From contig OZ234501.1 of assembly GCA_965153455.1 (NCBI GenBank), forward strand, positions 1,550,001-1,614,000: DNA of 64,000 nt, written 5' to 3'. Position numbers and translations under genes: made by a program. The stretch is from Sphagnum compactum (lineage: Eukaryota; Bryophyta; Sphagnopsida; Sphagnales). Of the stretch, positions 25,048 through 36,215 are shown piece by piece (positions within the stretch are counted from its first letter, which is position 1; the number at the start of each line of letters is the position of its first letter). Under the pieces are notes generated by a model, which ran no database searches, had not been told where the DNA came from, and saw only the letters and a program-made list of their open reading frames with translations.

Positions 25048-25801
25048 CTACAGTCCAATTGTACTGAGCTGAGAACTGAACTCCATTGGATGTGTTGACA
25101 GAGACGACGAAGGAACGCTGGCCATCAAGCAGGTTCACAAGAGAATCCTCTCGGCCAGCACAATGCTCAAAATGTCTCTGATCCAACTGCAGTGTTTTGC
25201 CGCCACCCAGCTAGTGAGAGTTGTCATCAGTGAACTATAATAACAGTCTAGAACTTGACGACGGGCTTCACCAGCCTTGCAGAAGAGGACTGTCATCTGC
25301 CGTAAATTAGGTTTGTTATGTGCAGGTTGGGGACATGAACAATCCAAAGTGCTTATCAAATCTCTGCGAATGCAACAGCAGAAGGAGCAGCAGCAGCTCC
25401 CATGGTTTACAGCTTGAGGATAGAGTGCAAAAATAGGAAGCAAGTCTACTTACCTGATCTGCTGCAAGAGCATCAACAAAATGCCTGCCTACCTTGCATC
25501 GAATTGAGCACAGAGTGGCACACGTATCAATGCTGCTGCCGCTGCCATTTGCAGCACTTGTCAAATTGGAGCGAAATGCCACACTTGTGTTGGAAGTGTA
25601 TTTGGCAGGTGCTTCCGTGAATGTAATTCTCCGTGTCTGGGCTTCTTGTAGTAAGTCTGGAATCACAACAACAAACAAGAGCAAGGCAAGAAACCTCCCA
25701 ATGCAGACATGAAGCAGCTTACAGGAGGAGGAGGTACCCACGCATGATTCTTGGTAACCAAGCAACCACAAGAAGAAGCTAGCTCTGGCTGTGATCATCA
25801 C
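25048..25801 (-). CDS. Secreted protein with Ig-like Cys-rich repeat, two exons visible, 3' part missing
   Basis: On the minus strand an exon from ATG at 25801 to 25493 ends CSIRCK before GTAGGC, and the next exon 25186 to 25048 starts LDQRHFEHC after CTGCAG and ends NWTV before GTATGT. The join reads CSIRCKLDQRHFEHC, in phase. The N-terminus has a long hydrophobic stretch (FLALLLFVVVIP) that fits a signal peptide or anchor, followed by ITFTEAPAKYTSNTSVAF and LLDGQRSFVVSVNTSNGVQF...YNWTV. This is one complete beta-sandwich repeat with the pattern of paired C-x3-C strands, LxDGxxxFxVxVxTSNG and YxWTV found in extracellular Ig-like repeat proteins of algae, plants and bacteria. Four N-x-S/T sites suggest glycosylation. 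Further repeats would be expected downstream, but the satellite begins 150 bp away, so the gene is either truncated by the array or holds it in an intron. Confidence 0.6.
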
Positions 25802-25861
25802 GCCTTCTAAGTGGTCAGCCTAGTCACGTCCTCCACTGCTGCTGCTGCCGCCGCCCAACAT

Positions 25862-25947
25862 TCTCGTTTGCATAATGCTTCCAGCTGCTCATGATCAATC
25901 CTCTATCCTTACTCACCGCCCAGTGCGTAAGGATAGAGGATTGATCA
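25862..25947. repeat. Direct-repeat copy A plus 21-bp perfect inverted repeat
   Basis: Bases 25862-25927 match 28188-28255 with one substitution and a 2-nt length change. Within copy A, 25892-25912 and 25927-25947 are perfect inverted complements (TGATCAATCCTCTATCC... against ...GGATAGAGGATTGATCA) around a 14-nt loop. The right arm is absent at copy B. Confidence 0.85.
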
Positions 25948-26602
25948 ATGCTTGCTGAGACTCTGGGATGGCTGTCCAAAGAAGCACAGACGGCACTGTT
26001 CGATCTGAAACACAAAACCAGGAGTTTTTGACATAAGCCCAAAAGCCAAGACTTGAGAGCTGGCCGATCTCAAAATCACTGCGTGCCCACCCACAGGAGA
26101 AATCTTCAGATTGCAAGCAAAATCCTCAGATCCTCATCCCTAAACCCACATATTTGTCAAACTGAGATTCATTGAAGATGCTTATATTACGGCTGAGCAA
26201 ATCCAGCGAACCTTTTTCCTTCAAGTCTCTCTCCAACCCTAAATCTCATCAGGACTACCGATTCCAGTCTAGCCGGTTCAAAAGGAATACACACGCATAC
26301 CAAAGTGAACAAGAACACTAGAGTTTGCAGTTCTCTAGAAGAGATTTCCTGCTGCATCAGTGCAGAATCCTCTTCTCATTGAGATTCGAACCCTGCCTGA
26401 TGGAGTTTGAGTGGAAAGCCCAACTTGCAGAGAATAAACAATTCCAAGCATTATTTGCTTGTATGTAGCAGGTATAACAGCTCCATCTCCAGAGACAAGC
26501 AGCTTCAGATGATCAAGCAACAACACCAATGTAACAAAGTAAGACCCATGGTAGTAGCAGATACCCGTCCATCCATGGACAGACTTTCTGGAACAATTAC
26601 TG

Positions 26603-27110
26603 CTATACGAGCCAAACCCAAAACTCAAAAGGTTTGGGCATCTGATCTCCTTGTCCTCTACAAATGCTAGGCAAATGTGCAGGGAGAGAGTACCCGTGGC
26701 TGGGAAAAGAAGAGGCAGATCGGGACAGTGCTCCAGCCTCAGTCTGGGCAGGGGAAACCATATTTTCTGGCAAAGGTGGTGATGCTCGTTGAGTACAAGA
26801 TTCAGACTCTCCCACTTTGAGTCCATTCAAACTTGATGCCATCACCTGTGAACCTCAGTGCTACAAGTTACAACCACGGGCTACCCTCTAGGGTTGAACA
26901 ACATGAAGTCTAGCAAAATGCACTTTTGAGATCGACCATAAAGGGCCGAGGAAGGAAGTATAGTGAACACATGAGAAACCTACCTCTGTAAGATAGAGCT
27001 TGTGAACATGGTAATTATCATAGTAGATTTCATCCTCGACCACCCGACTCCTTTTCCCAGTCATTGCAAAACTTGAATCTCGACCCATATTGCTGGGCAA
27101 ATCTGCTCCT
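26603..27110 (-). pseudogene. Conserved plant protein with MASSLNGL motif, two exons visible, probably partial
   Basis: On the minus strand an exon 27110 to 26984 (after TTGCAG, before GTAGGT) reads GADLPSNMGRDSSFAMTGKR, then SRVVEDEIYYDNYHVHKLYL and TE. It joins in phase to an exon from 26845 (after TTCACAG) reading VMASSLNGLKVGESESC, PPLPENMVSPAQTEAGAL and SFPSHGYSLPAHLPS, open to a stop at 26603. The combination MTGKR..YYDNY.HK.YLTE.MASSLNGL..G marks a plant family of unknown function that I recall as conserved across land plants; I know no experimentally assigned role. The expected serine-rich middle and C-terminal part of the family are not visible, and the frame runs into intron-like sequence after about 26670, so this looks like a 5' or internal fragment. 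Confidence 0.55.
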
Positions 27111-28187
27111 CTGCAATAAAAATTCATAAGCCCCAAAATATCAGAAAAATAATAACCACCACCCCTGCCTTGCTGGTTCACACACCTGCCTTCTTAAGTA
27201 TCGGCAGCAAAATTCTACTGCAATGTTCCAGATTCAAAATTTCAAAAAACCTTGCCATGCATCAGAATTTCACAAACGTTCAAATGCATCAGAAATTCAC
27301 AAACGTTCCAATGCTTTTCAAATGAGCTGACAGGCTGGCAATGGTTAGATAGGTCTTGAGGGATTTTGATTCCAAATGCACAAGACAAATGTGAGTTGAG
27401 GTGAGTTGTATCCTTGAGTAAGTTTAGATCATGAATGCACACGAAATTTCAAGCAGTTCATGGTGCTTATTATGTGTGGCTTGTAACCTCTAACTCCTAG
27501 AGCTTGCTGGGCTAACTGCAGGTCCTACATTCGAAATGCTAGGGTCTGACATTGTGATTTGCTTCACTTTGCACGGTGGAAGGTCTTGACACAAGAAACA
27601 GGTTTCTGTTCAGTGATGATATTATGGTCAAATTTTCTCAACAACAGATTGCCAGACTCTCAAGAATTACTTACCTGCTGCAACTCAGATACCAAAGGAA
27701 TGTATCGGAAAAATGTGCAAGATCTACAAGCTGTTTTCATAAAGCCAGCGTTCTCTGGTCTCCGAAAGAAATGCTGCTAGGTACTAGGGAGATTGCGATA
27801 TAAAAACAAGTGACCAAAAAAGGTAGTATTCTCTCTCTCTTCCCCTCCCCCGGATACCACATCTGTAACATCGAAAGCAAGAAGAGGCACGGGAGGAGTT
27901 GGAAGGCAAAACGTGTACATGGAACCGAGGCGAGGCTCCGAGCGACTCATCGGCATTCTTCTTAAGCGATCGGGCAGAGGGGAAAGAGACGAATCTCTCA
28001 TGGCCAACAGGCTGAGAGCATCGGTCTGCCCTCGAGGTGTTCAACGTACGTCTGGACAAAGATTGAAACGCAAAACCTCACGCAACAATCGGCATCGCTG
28101 TGAGCACAGTCCGTCGTCGACGTGTGTACACTACTGCAGCGTCGTTGTCGTCACTCTTTAGCACGTCGAAAACTCGAAACTAAAACC
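27111..28187. other. Sequence between the two direct-repeat copies, no clear gene
   Basis: Contains a small direct repeat at about 27248-27310 (CAGAA(A)TTTCACAAACGTTC twice). At 27784-28060 a GC-richer patch is open on both strands, for example minus MRDSSLSPLPDRLRRMPMSR. It may be a 5' exon or leader of the minus-strand genes, but I could not join it. Confidence 0.3.
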
Positions 28188-28255
28188 CTCGTTTGCGTAA
28201 TGCTTCCAGCTGCTCATGATCAATCCTCTATCCTTACTCACCGCCCCCAGTGCGA
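28188..28255. repeat. Direct-repeat copy B
   Basis: Second copy of the 66-bp sequence at 25862-25927, same orientation, 2.33 kb away. It lacks the inverted arm seen at copy A. Confidence 0.85.
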
Positions 28256-30795
28256 CAGCCGATGGAATTGCAAGCCATGAAATCTAGTTTTAAGAGCTGA
28301 ATCTCGATCATGTATGCTGCTGGTGCTGCCCTGGAAGAAGCCGGAGGTCCAATATTGATGAATGGTACTAGACATCATGAGTTCTTCTTCTGACAATGTC
28401 TTCTGCACAAAAAACCCTAACCAGCTCTCGAGTTTCTCCATCAAGCTCCAGTCTAGTACGATCAGGTTGTACATTTAAAACTCCCTGAGCATCTACAACT
28501 AAGTACAACATAATACTCTCGGAGATGAGAAGGCAAACCTTGAGGAAGCCCCGCAGCAGCACACGCCATGATCATAGATCGTCCACACTCACCGATGCGA
28601 TCCAAAAACCTCAAACCCCACCATATCACACTATAGTTTTTTTGTGTTTGTGTTGGAAACTCAAACGCTCTTCTCCCACTGCCTCCCTCCTTCCACGGCA
28701 CCTCAGATCGCTATGGAGGCATCCCAGCCGCGCCACGGAGCGTTTGCCGCCCGCCCCCAACAAGATGTCGAATGGGCACCAAGCTGCTGTTGCCTTCCGA
28801 ATCAGCGGCGCTGTAGGTCAAAAGCAATGACCCAAACCTCGGACAAGGAAAACCCTGCAACAGAATTTTGAACAAGATGCTCTCCCTCTCTCTCTCTCTC
28901 CACAGGGGTCTGATCTACAGGGTTTCAGCAAGGTTTGCATGAAAGGAAACTACGGCAGAGGACAAAACATCTGGAGGCCGCCATTGCACAAAAGCAGACG
29001 GCTCTCGAGGTTCAAACATCTCCATGCTCTAAAATCGTGCTACAGGGACGGGAACAGTTCAACCCTTTTAACAAAGAGTTGTTTCTTGTCCTTTTCAGCT
29101 CTCCATCTTTATCCCCCTTCTTCGTTTCCTTCTTTGTTTGTCTCCTGCTTCTTCTTCTTCTTCTTCGTCTCCTTTGGTCTTACAAAAATCCCACGCACAG
29201 GCGGACAGGCAGGAAGGCAGCTAAACCGAAAGAGGTCTCTCCGGAACAGGAACAAAAAAACCGAAAAAGACTTCAACAACGAGAAAAGAAACCCACAAAA
29301 CAAAAAGCAGAGAACGTCAAGAAGCCCTACAAAACACATCTACTGTAAACTGTTTGTTTCTTGCAGCAACAGACAGAAGAAACGAACACAAAAATATTTC
29401 CTCCCTTTTGTTGCGTTCCTTCCTTCCTTCCTCGACTTACATCTGTTTGTTTTTCATTCATGTTATTTTCCTGCATTTCATCGGAGGAGTTTTTGTGGAG
29501 GAGTTCGGGCTCGAACTTCTTCCACGAATGATGATCCGTCCGTCACCAACATCAATAGCAACTCCCGTCCGTCCAACAAAACAGCAAAACATACACACAA
29601 CGACAAAGAATTCCTGCCGGACGCCAGTGCACGGTACTGACACAACAGACTAGGTGTGGAAGCGGGGGAACTCTGACACCGTACGCAGGAACTGGAAGAA
29701 GATAAGAAAAAGCCCAGCAGCAAAGAAAAATGCTCAGTAAATAGGTAAACTCTACTGATAATTATTGTCTTTAAAAGTGTAATAAATTCGATTAATTTTG
29801 CTACAAAAAAATCATCGTCGTTTTTCAAACCAAAATGCTGTTAAAATTTGTGATAATTGAATTTTTAATTTTAATAAAATTTACTAACTTACTATTAAAA
29901 ATTCGTAGTCTTTATTCAAACCAATAATTTTGGTAAATTTTTGGACAATTGTATTTCTAAATGTAGTAACTTCACCTATTTTCCAATTAAAAAAACATCA
30001 TTTTTCAAACCAGAATTTTGGATGATTGTGTTTTTCGTGTAAAATTTGACAATTTTTTCTTTTCTTGAAAAACATTCACCAAATTCTTTACATCACAAAA
30101 TCTGGAAAAGAAGAAAAACAGCCATAGTAGTTTTTTTATAAGTTTTTCAAAATAATCCCTCACGTTTGTATCTTCTGTTTGTAAACCCTAATTTAAATTC
30201 TTTTTCTTTTTGTATTTCTTTCTCTCATTTTTTTTGGATTGGAAAAAAAAGCCACAAAGTTCCACAAGGTTTGAAGTTCCACATCAAACAAACTCAACTA
30301 AATTAAAACTAGATAATTATGTTTACTTGTGTTACTAGACAGTTATGAGTACAGTAAGGTATACATGTACCTTATACTTAACTGGCCAAGTTTATTGAAA
30401 GCAACCTTTTTCTTGCTGGCCAATACAGCCAGAAAGCGAAAATTAAAAATTAAATAAACTAACTAAAGTTAAAAGTTTCTGTGTCTGGTGGTTCCAGTAA
30501 GTTGCCAAAAATATTATATGTTTTTTTACTGTTATCATATTTATCTTGTAATCAAATTAGGCTAAATCCGCCTATGGATGACGGTTAGGTTGGCTATATC
30601 ACAAAATTGACCCCAAAAAAAACATTGGTTTGGGGAAAGAGAAAAAAAAACCCGTTGGTGGCACACATTAATAAGCAACATTGTCAGGAAATAAAGAAAG
30701 AAAAGCTAACCCGCACCCGATTAGGAAGCTTCTCTCGAAGTCGGGCCAGTAATTTTATTTTTTTTTAATTTTTTTTGGGAAGCACAACAACATAC
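28256..30795. other. Mostly non-coding; one possible coiled-coil exon
   Basis: At 28928-29045 (+), after CTCTCTCTCTC and a TTTCAG splice-like site, an open frame reads GLHERKLRQRTKHLEAAIAQ followed by KQTALEVQTSP. It is highly charged with a heptad pattern and may be a single coiled-coil exon. The longer ORFs covering 28939-29653 are built from low-complexity CTT, TTCC and ACAAAAC repeats and are not convincing. From 29.7 kb the sequence is very AT-rich with no signal. Confidence 0.3.
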
Positions 30796-31179
30796 GTGAC
30801 CTTACAAGAACGAGCGCCCACCAGCGCACCATCCACTGGATGCCCGTTATATACTCAGTTGTGGATGAACCTCAAACTGGGTTAACGTTTGGATTCACCT
30901 CAGTAACCAATTGTGTAGGAAATAGCTCTCATACATAGGTAGGTACGTAGGTAGGAAATTACTAGTTGAGTAGATGGTTTATACATGGGAAAGGGTTGTT
31001 TTTACTACCTACCTAATAACAACCTGCTTGTGGGTTGTTAGTAGGTAGGTAGAAAAAAAAGGGCAACTGAGCTAACTACCATGGTTAGCTATGGAACTGG
31101 AGCCCAACAGAAAACTATTTCTGGAACACTTATCATTCATCCGTCATGCTGCATTGGCAGTTGCTGGTTCACCGTGGCC
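30796..31179 (-). mobile_element. Non-autonomous TIR element (MITE-like), copy 2, inverted relative to copy 1
   Basis: Reverse complement of the element at 20920-21316, with the same hairpin (TAACAACC...GGTTGTTA) and the end CTGGTTCACCGTGGCC at 31179. The left end GTGACCTTACAAGAACGAGC has drifted from its partner terminus, so one TIR is decayed. Confidence 0.7.
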
Positions 31180-34100
31180 CCTTGATGTACCTTACTATCT
31201 TACTACTTACCCCCCAGCGAAAGTTACTAAACGAGGTACTAACTGAACCAGGACTCTTGACGGGTGCCGGTGAGCAGGTGATGAGCAGAGGCGGGAAACT
31301 TGCAACCCGTTAACTTCCCCCGTCCGCGGCCGCGCCCTCGCCCGTGCGGTCCATTTCTGGGCGCATTGACCGATGGACCTGCTTTGTCCGACCGGCATGG
31401 CAACAAATTTGTCCCCATTTGGGCCCACCACACAGGAGCTGACACGTCGTTATTTGGCCTCTCGAATCAACCATTTGTAGCTGACCTTTTTAGTTGTACG
31501 TTCAATTTTATCGCCCAATGAGAACGCGCCAAGAAGTTGTGCGCCTCCAGATCGAGGAGTCCACTGGACTGGCACCAATGAGAAGGCGGCACCTGAACAA
31601 ATGGGCTTTTCTTAGGTCGTTGGGTTACTATCTCCCTTGCTGGCTGTGTGTGAAGAGGGATTCAAATAATTTCGCATTCAATTTGGGTAGGTAAGTGTTC
31701 CATCGAATGGGCACGCACTTACCTACCCAAATTCCTGGAATGGGCACGCAATTGACTCGACGGAAAAGTGCGGGGTATCCTGGGATTTCATGGCCTAGGG
31801 GGAAAGTTCATTTTTAAGGGTGAGGGCCAATCGACCTGCGCCAAATCAGCAAAAAAGACCCCCCTTTGGCGCCATCTTAGATGGGAGGTTGCCCATTCGA
31901 AAGGTGTAAAAAGGCTGAAAAATCAAAAGCCCTCGAAAAAGTAAACAAATACTTACGAGTTCGCACATGGGGAGCACAGAGATGATGAGGGCAAATATTT
32001 TTGAACTGATGGACTGGGGTTAATTATGAACTGCCACTTCGGTTAGTTTTATTGGCATCACTTTTGGCCATCTCCCATTATTTGGCCCCTTTTTGACCCC
32101 ATTCATGAATAAATTGCCTTTGTTACACTTGCCAGTTCTTGAGTAGTGCCGTTTTATGGTAAGTGAATGTGAAACGTGTTAAAATTTGGCATCGACCAAC
32201 GTCTAGGGGCTTGGGGGTTGGCAATCAAGCCTTTGCTTCTCATCAAATCTGGGTAGTTCAAAACGGGCTTTTGGCCAGCTCTTTGTGAGGCCAAATTTGG
32301 CTCTTGACCATATTTGTGACGGGAAAAACCAAATAGGTATAGGTCAAATGGAAGGGAAAAATGTTCCCTCCCCCCCCTTCTTTCGGGCCTCTGAGCTTTA
32401 TGACCACTTGACCCTAAACCCTCTTTCTTTTCACTCCCATCCTCTTTTCTTGTGTTTTGTTGTCATAAAGTTTGGTGGGTTTACATCATTCGTCTATGGA
32501 CATGGGGAAACCCATCCGATCACCTTTGCTGGACGTGTTCATGTTAGGAGTTCCCTCTTTAATGGTGATTGTCAATTGAGTTTGCATCTAATCAATGATA
32601 CATTGTCAACGTCAGTAGTGAGAGAGAGATATTTAGATGGATGAATAATTTTAAGGTAAGCTTTCATTTATGTGATACTTTTAAGGTAGGTTTTAATACA
32701 CATGGACCTCCAACATTTATTCTACATGCAAAAGGATATGCTTTGCATTTCAGGTCATGCTAGCAAAATATTCAGGAATTCATTGAATTTGCTCTTGATT
32801 TTAAGGACCATTTTTTGGTAGTAGGTCCTCACTGATATGTAAGTTGTTTCTACCAGGGAAATTTGCAAAAACTCGGAATATAAATATATATTTGAAATGA
32901 ATTAAAACTGCCCCCTTTTGTGGAAGAGCCCGACGCTCCTTTATGAAGCTCCCTCGAGGGAGCCGTTGAGGAGGCTCGCACCACCCAAACCCTAAACCGA
33001 AGCCCGACGAAATGTTGGATTTTTCCCTGAAGTCATCCCATCTTTGGGCCTTTGTTCACCACCCTGGAGATGACCTGACGGATCTTTTTTCCCCATCCAA
33101 GTTTAGTTTTGTACTATTTCGCAACCCCGCCCGTAAAACTCAAACCACGTGGACCGATCATCGTGATGGGCCAACCTTCTCGGTAGCAGTGAGATCACAT
33201 TAAATTCGATTTTTTCTGCAGGCGCCCTTCACCAGCCAAGGCAGGCAACGCGATTAATGGTGCGCACTCACAATACAGTAACACTAGGGTTTAAGGTTTA
33301 CGCATCATCTTACTATCTTACACACTATCTTATCCCCTCCCTCTCGCTCTCAGATAACAATAGGGAGTAGCCGGAACTTCAGTTTTCCTTTCTAGGCATT
33401 TTTTGTTTGTAGCCAAAATAGTGGGAAGATGTAGGAAAAAATGGCTATCATCCCCACCAAGTTTAAGCCAAATATGCCAATTGATTTTGCATAACCCATT
33501 GTGTGGTTATGCTTGAACAATTCCAAAGACATTTACAAATATAACTATCTCATTCTCAAGCCTAACCCTAAACCTAACCTCTTTCCTTAATGATTACTTC
33601 TTATCCTAATAACTATCTCCCACTCATTTTTTAAAATAACCATTTAATAACTTATCTTTAAAATTATTTCACCCCTTTTCGTAAGTACCCGCCAACCATG
33701 GATACGAGAAGATAAATTAATGTGTGCCTTTCCATGTCCATCATATTTATATTGATTAACACTAAATTTTTACGTTGACATAAAAAATAATTTTTGATAT
33801 TACATTGATTAAAATTTACCGCATGAATCATATAACTTTTCTACCCTTATGTATCACCCTTCAAATAAAGCATGTTCTTTAACATCAAGTTGTCCGACAT
33901 GTTTCGGATGAGGATTAGTGAAAATTTGTCAGAATAGGGCTTTTATTTAGAAGACAGCTTGGGCTGAACATTTTTTTTTGAAGATGTTGGGGGTCACAAA
34001 AAGCCATTGCATAATGTGATGCCTACTCATAGGCCCAAGTACACTTGTTATTGAGACACGTAAGTTATCTTGATTGTGTTTTCTCACATGTCCATGTCCT

Positions 34101-35205
34101 GTTATGCATCGTACACGATATTCATAATTTGGTAATGAATTAAGGAATCTATTTCACATTGAGGTGAGAATTTAAAACATGAATACTAAAATCCCATGGT
34201 TTTTGGGAATCAAATTGTTGTCAGAAGTATCCATGGGCGTTAATTTTGTGAGATTTTTTTGGCTACTTAGCCAAGAAGAGACGATTGTTATCGTGGTTGT
34301 CTCCATTTTTTTATGTATGATCTGGGGTTTTGTCTACATCACAAAAGTTGAAAACAATTAATTTATGAATCATCATTTCTAGCTCCGTGTTTTTATGAAC
34401 ATCCTTTTATAGTTTTTTTTAATGTAACAATTTCATAGAAATGATTCCATCCTTCTATGAACGACTTTTTATAGGGATGTTCTGACTATATATTTGATGA
34501 AGAAAATATTCACTGAGAAAAAGTGAAATTTGCGGGTTTTATCACCAAGTTTCGGGGGAAAAAAGAAAAAGAAAGAAATCCCAAGACTTCTATGTTGGGT
34601 GCCCGTAGTTAGGAAACAATATAGAAGAATGCTTAAATTGTTCCACTTTCATATCTTGTTTATAGCCCAATTTGGCCAAACCTTTGTTATGGAGGATCAC
34701 CCCTTCGACTACACCACAAAATTAGAAAGAGAGAAACACTAATCACACCATTTAAATAAAAACTATCCTACATTTTTATTTTAATATTTTTTAAAGGATC
34801 AAAGAAACCAAAAAGAAACATTTTCCTCTATTTTGGGATGTTATCTTGTTTTTTTTTATGAAAAAAGTTCCTTTGGTTCACTAATGTCAGTGATTGACCC
34901 AGAAGGTGACATTTGACTGGGTCCTTTCAATTTACACTATTTTAGTACCTTGCACAGCTTCAGGGGAAGGAACTTTCTTCTTTTACAATATATAATGATA
35001 ATCGAGTGAGTTCGGTGAGCTTTGCATCGGCCTGTTGAGCACCTTTTTGCCCCCACCCACCAACCAATCTGCCATCTCTGCACGTTACACAAACACCAAC
35101 CATCTGCAAGCATCGACCTACTCGCCTTCGACCTACCGATCCCTGACACACCTGTTCCTACCGACGGCCCACGAAGCAATTTTGATTTTCCATAAGACTT
35201 TCAAC
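31180..35205. other. Intergenic region, no recognised gene
   Basis: A GC-richer patch at 31250-31480 has CCGCGGCCGCGCCCTCGCCC, and 32930-33260 contains CCTAAACCGAAGCCCG-type sequence. No ORF resembles a known family. At 33395-33480 there is an inverted relative of the TTTGTAGCCA repeat seen near 20.75 and 42.03 kb. The rest is AT-rich. Confidence 0.35.
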
Positions 35206-36215
35206 TACAGTAGTCTCCCGTTTAAGTACGCACCCATTTAAGTACGCATCCCGGTTAAGTACGCATTGTTTGGGCAAAAAATTAGGGTTCAAAATTATTA
35301 ATTACCTCTGGTGTACGATTTTTTAATAAATTTTACAGATAAAATGATCCAAGCTTCCAATTTTCTGAAGAAATTCGAAATTGCAGAAGTTCTGGTTCAG
35401 GATTTCACAAAATTGACACAATCACAGAAGCTCTAGTTCCAGTTTTTTGCAAAAACATACAATCATCAGAAGAACCTCTAGTTTTGGGTTTATTTTGAGA
35501 ACTGCTGGTCAAGGATCTGAATTGGTTCTTTGATTTTATGGGAATCGCTTGTGAAGGGTCCCGGACACTCAACCCTACACACTAGTTCTTTTATTTGAAA
35601 AAGGAGAGAACCGCCCAACACTGGTTTAATATGGAGCACCCAAAAAACACAGATTTCAAGTGGGATCTTTTTTGTAGAACTCAAAATGGAAAAAGGAGAA
35701 AGAAGAAGAGACAAAACCCACTTAAGAAATAGAAATGCTTCGCGACAGGTGCATCACCCCAACATCGGGTAAAGTGGTGAAACCCTGCAAAACTTTATTA
35801 ACAAACACACAAAAGATTTCGAAAATGTACAGTACAAAGGAATAATTAAAAAAGGAAAATGGAGAAGTTCCCGGATGTCAACTTAGTTCAGGTAAAGTAG
35901 TTTTTTTCTTTCGTGGCTCTGTCTCTCTAAGGGAGGAGGGACCACCCAATAATGTACCTAGCTTTCATTTGGTCCCACATTTTCAGGAATGTCCACCACG
36001 TGTCCTAACTTGTGAGACTTCATGGAAACATTTCACCGAACTTGCCATAAGGGACAAGGTAATGTGATTTTGTCTCAATAGGTAGTGTGTAGTTGCAAAG
36101 TAGATTACCAAAAGTGAGCGACTTGGGAGCTGCAAATCTAAAGTACGCACCTACTGGCTAAGTACGCACAAACCATGTAGGTTCAAGTTGCGTACTTAAG
36201 CGGGAGACTACTGTA
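35206..36215. mobile_element. Non-autonomous pogo/Tigger-like (Tc1/mariner) element with TA target duplication
   Basis: The left terminus at 35208 reads CAGTAGTCTCCCGTTTAAG and continues TACGCA; the right terminus ending at 36213 is its inverted complement, with C for T at position 14. That gives 25-bp TIRs with one mismatch. Both ends are flanked by TA (35206-35207 and 36214-36215), the Tc1/mariner target duplication. The termini start with CAG and contain TAAGTACG, the style of pogo/Tigger TIRs. The motif AAGTACGCA is repeated three times near each end, as subterminal transposase-binding sites often are. The 1,006-bp interior encodes no transposase, so the element depends on a source elsewhere. 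Confidence 0.9.

Noticed and set aside
26330-26410. tRNA-like T-loop GGTTCGAATCT on the minus strand
   Set aside because: No acceptor or D stem can be folded around it, so it is a chance B-box-like match.
28939-29640. 233-codon ORF
   Set aside because: Apart from the first 40 codons (a possible coiled-coil exon) it is made of CTT, TTCC and ACAAAAC simple repeats, and an overlapping frame is equally open.
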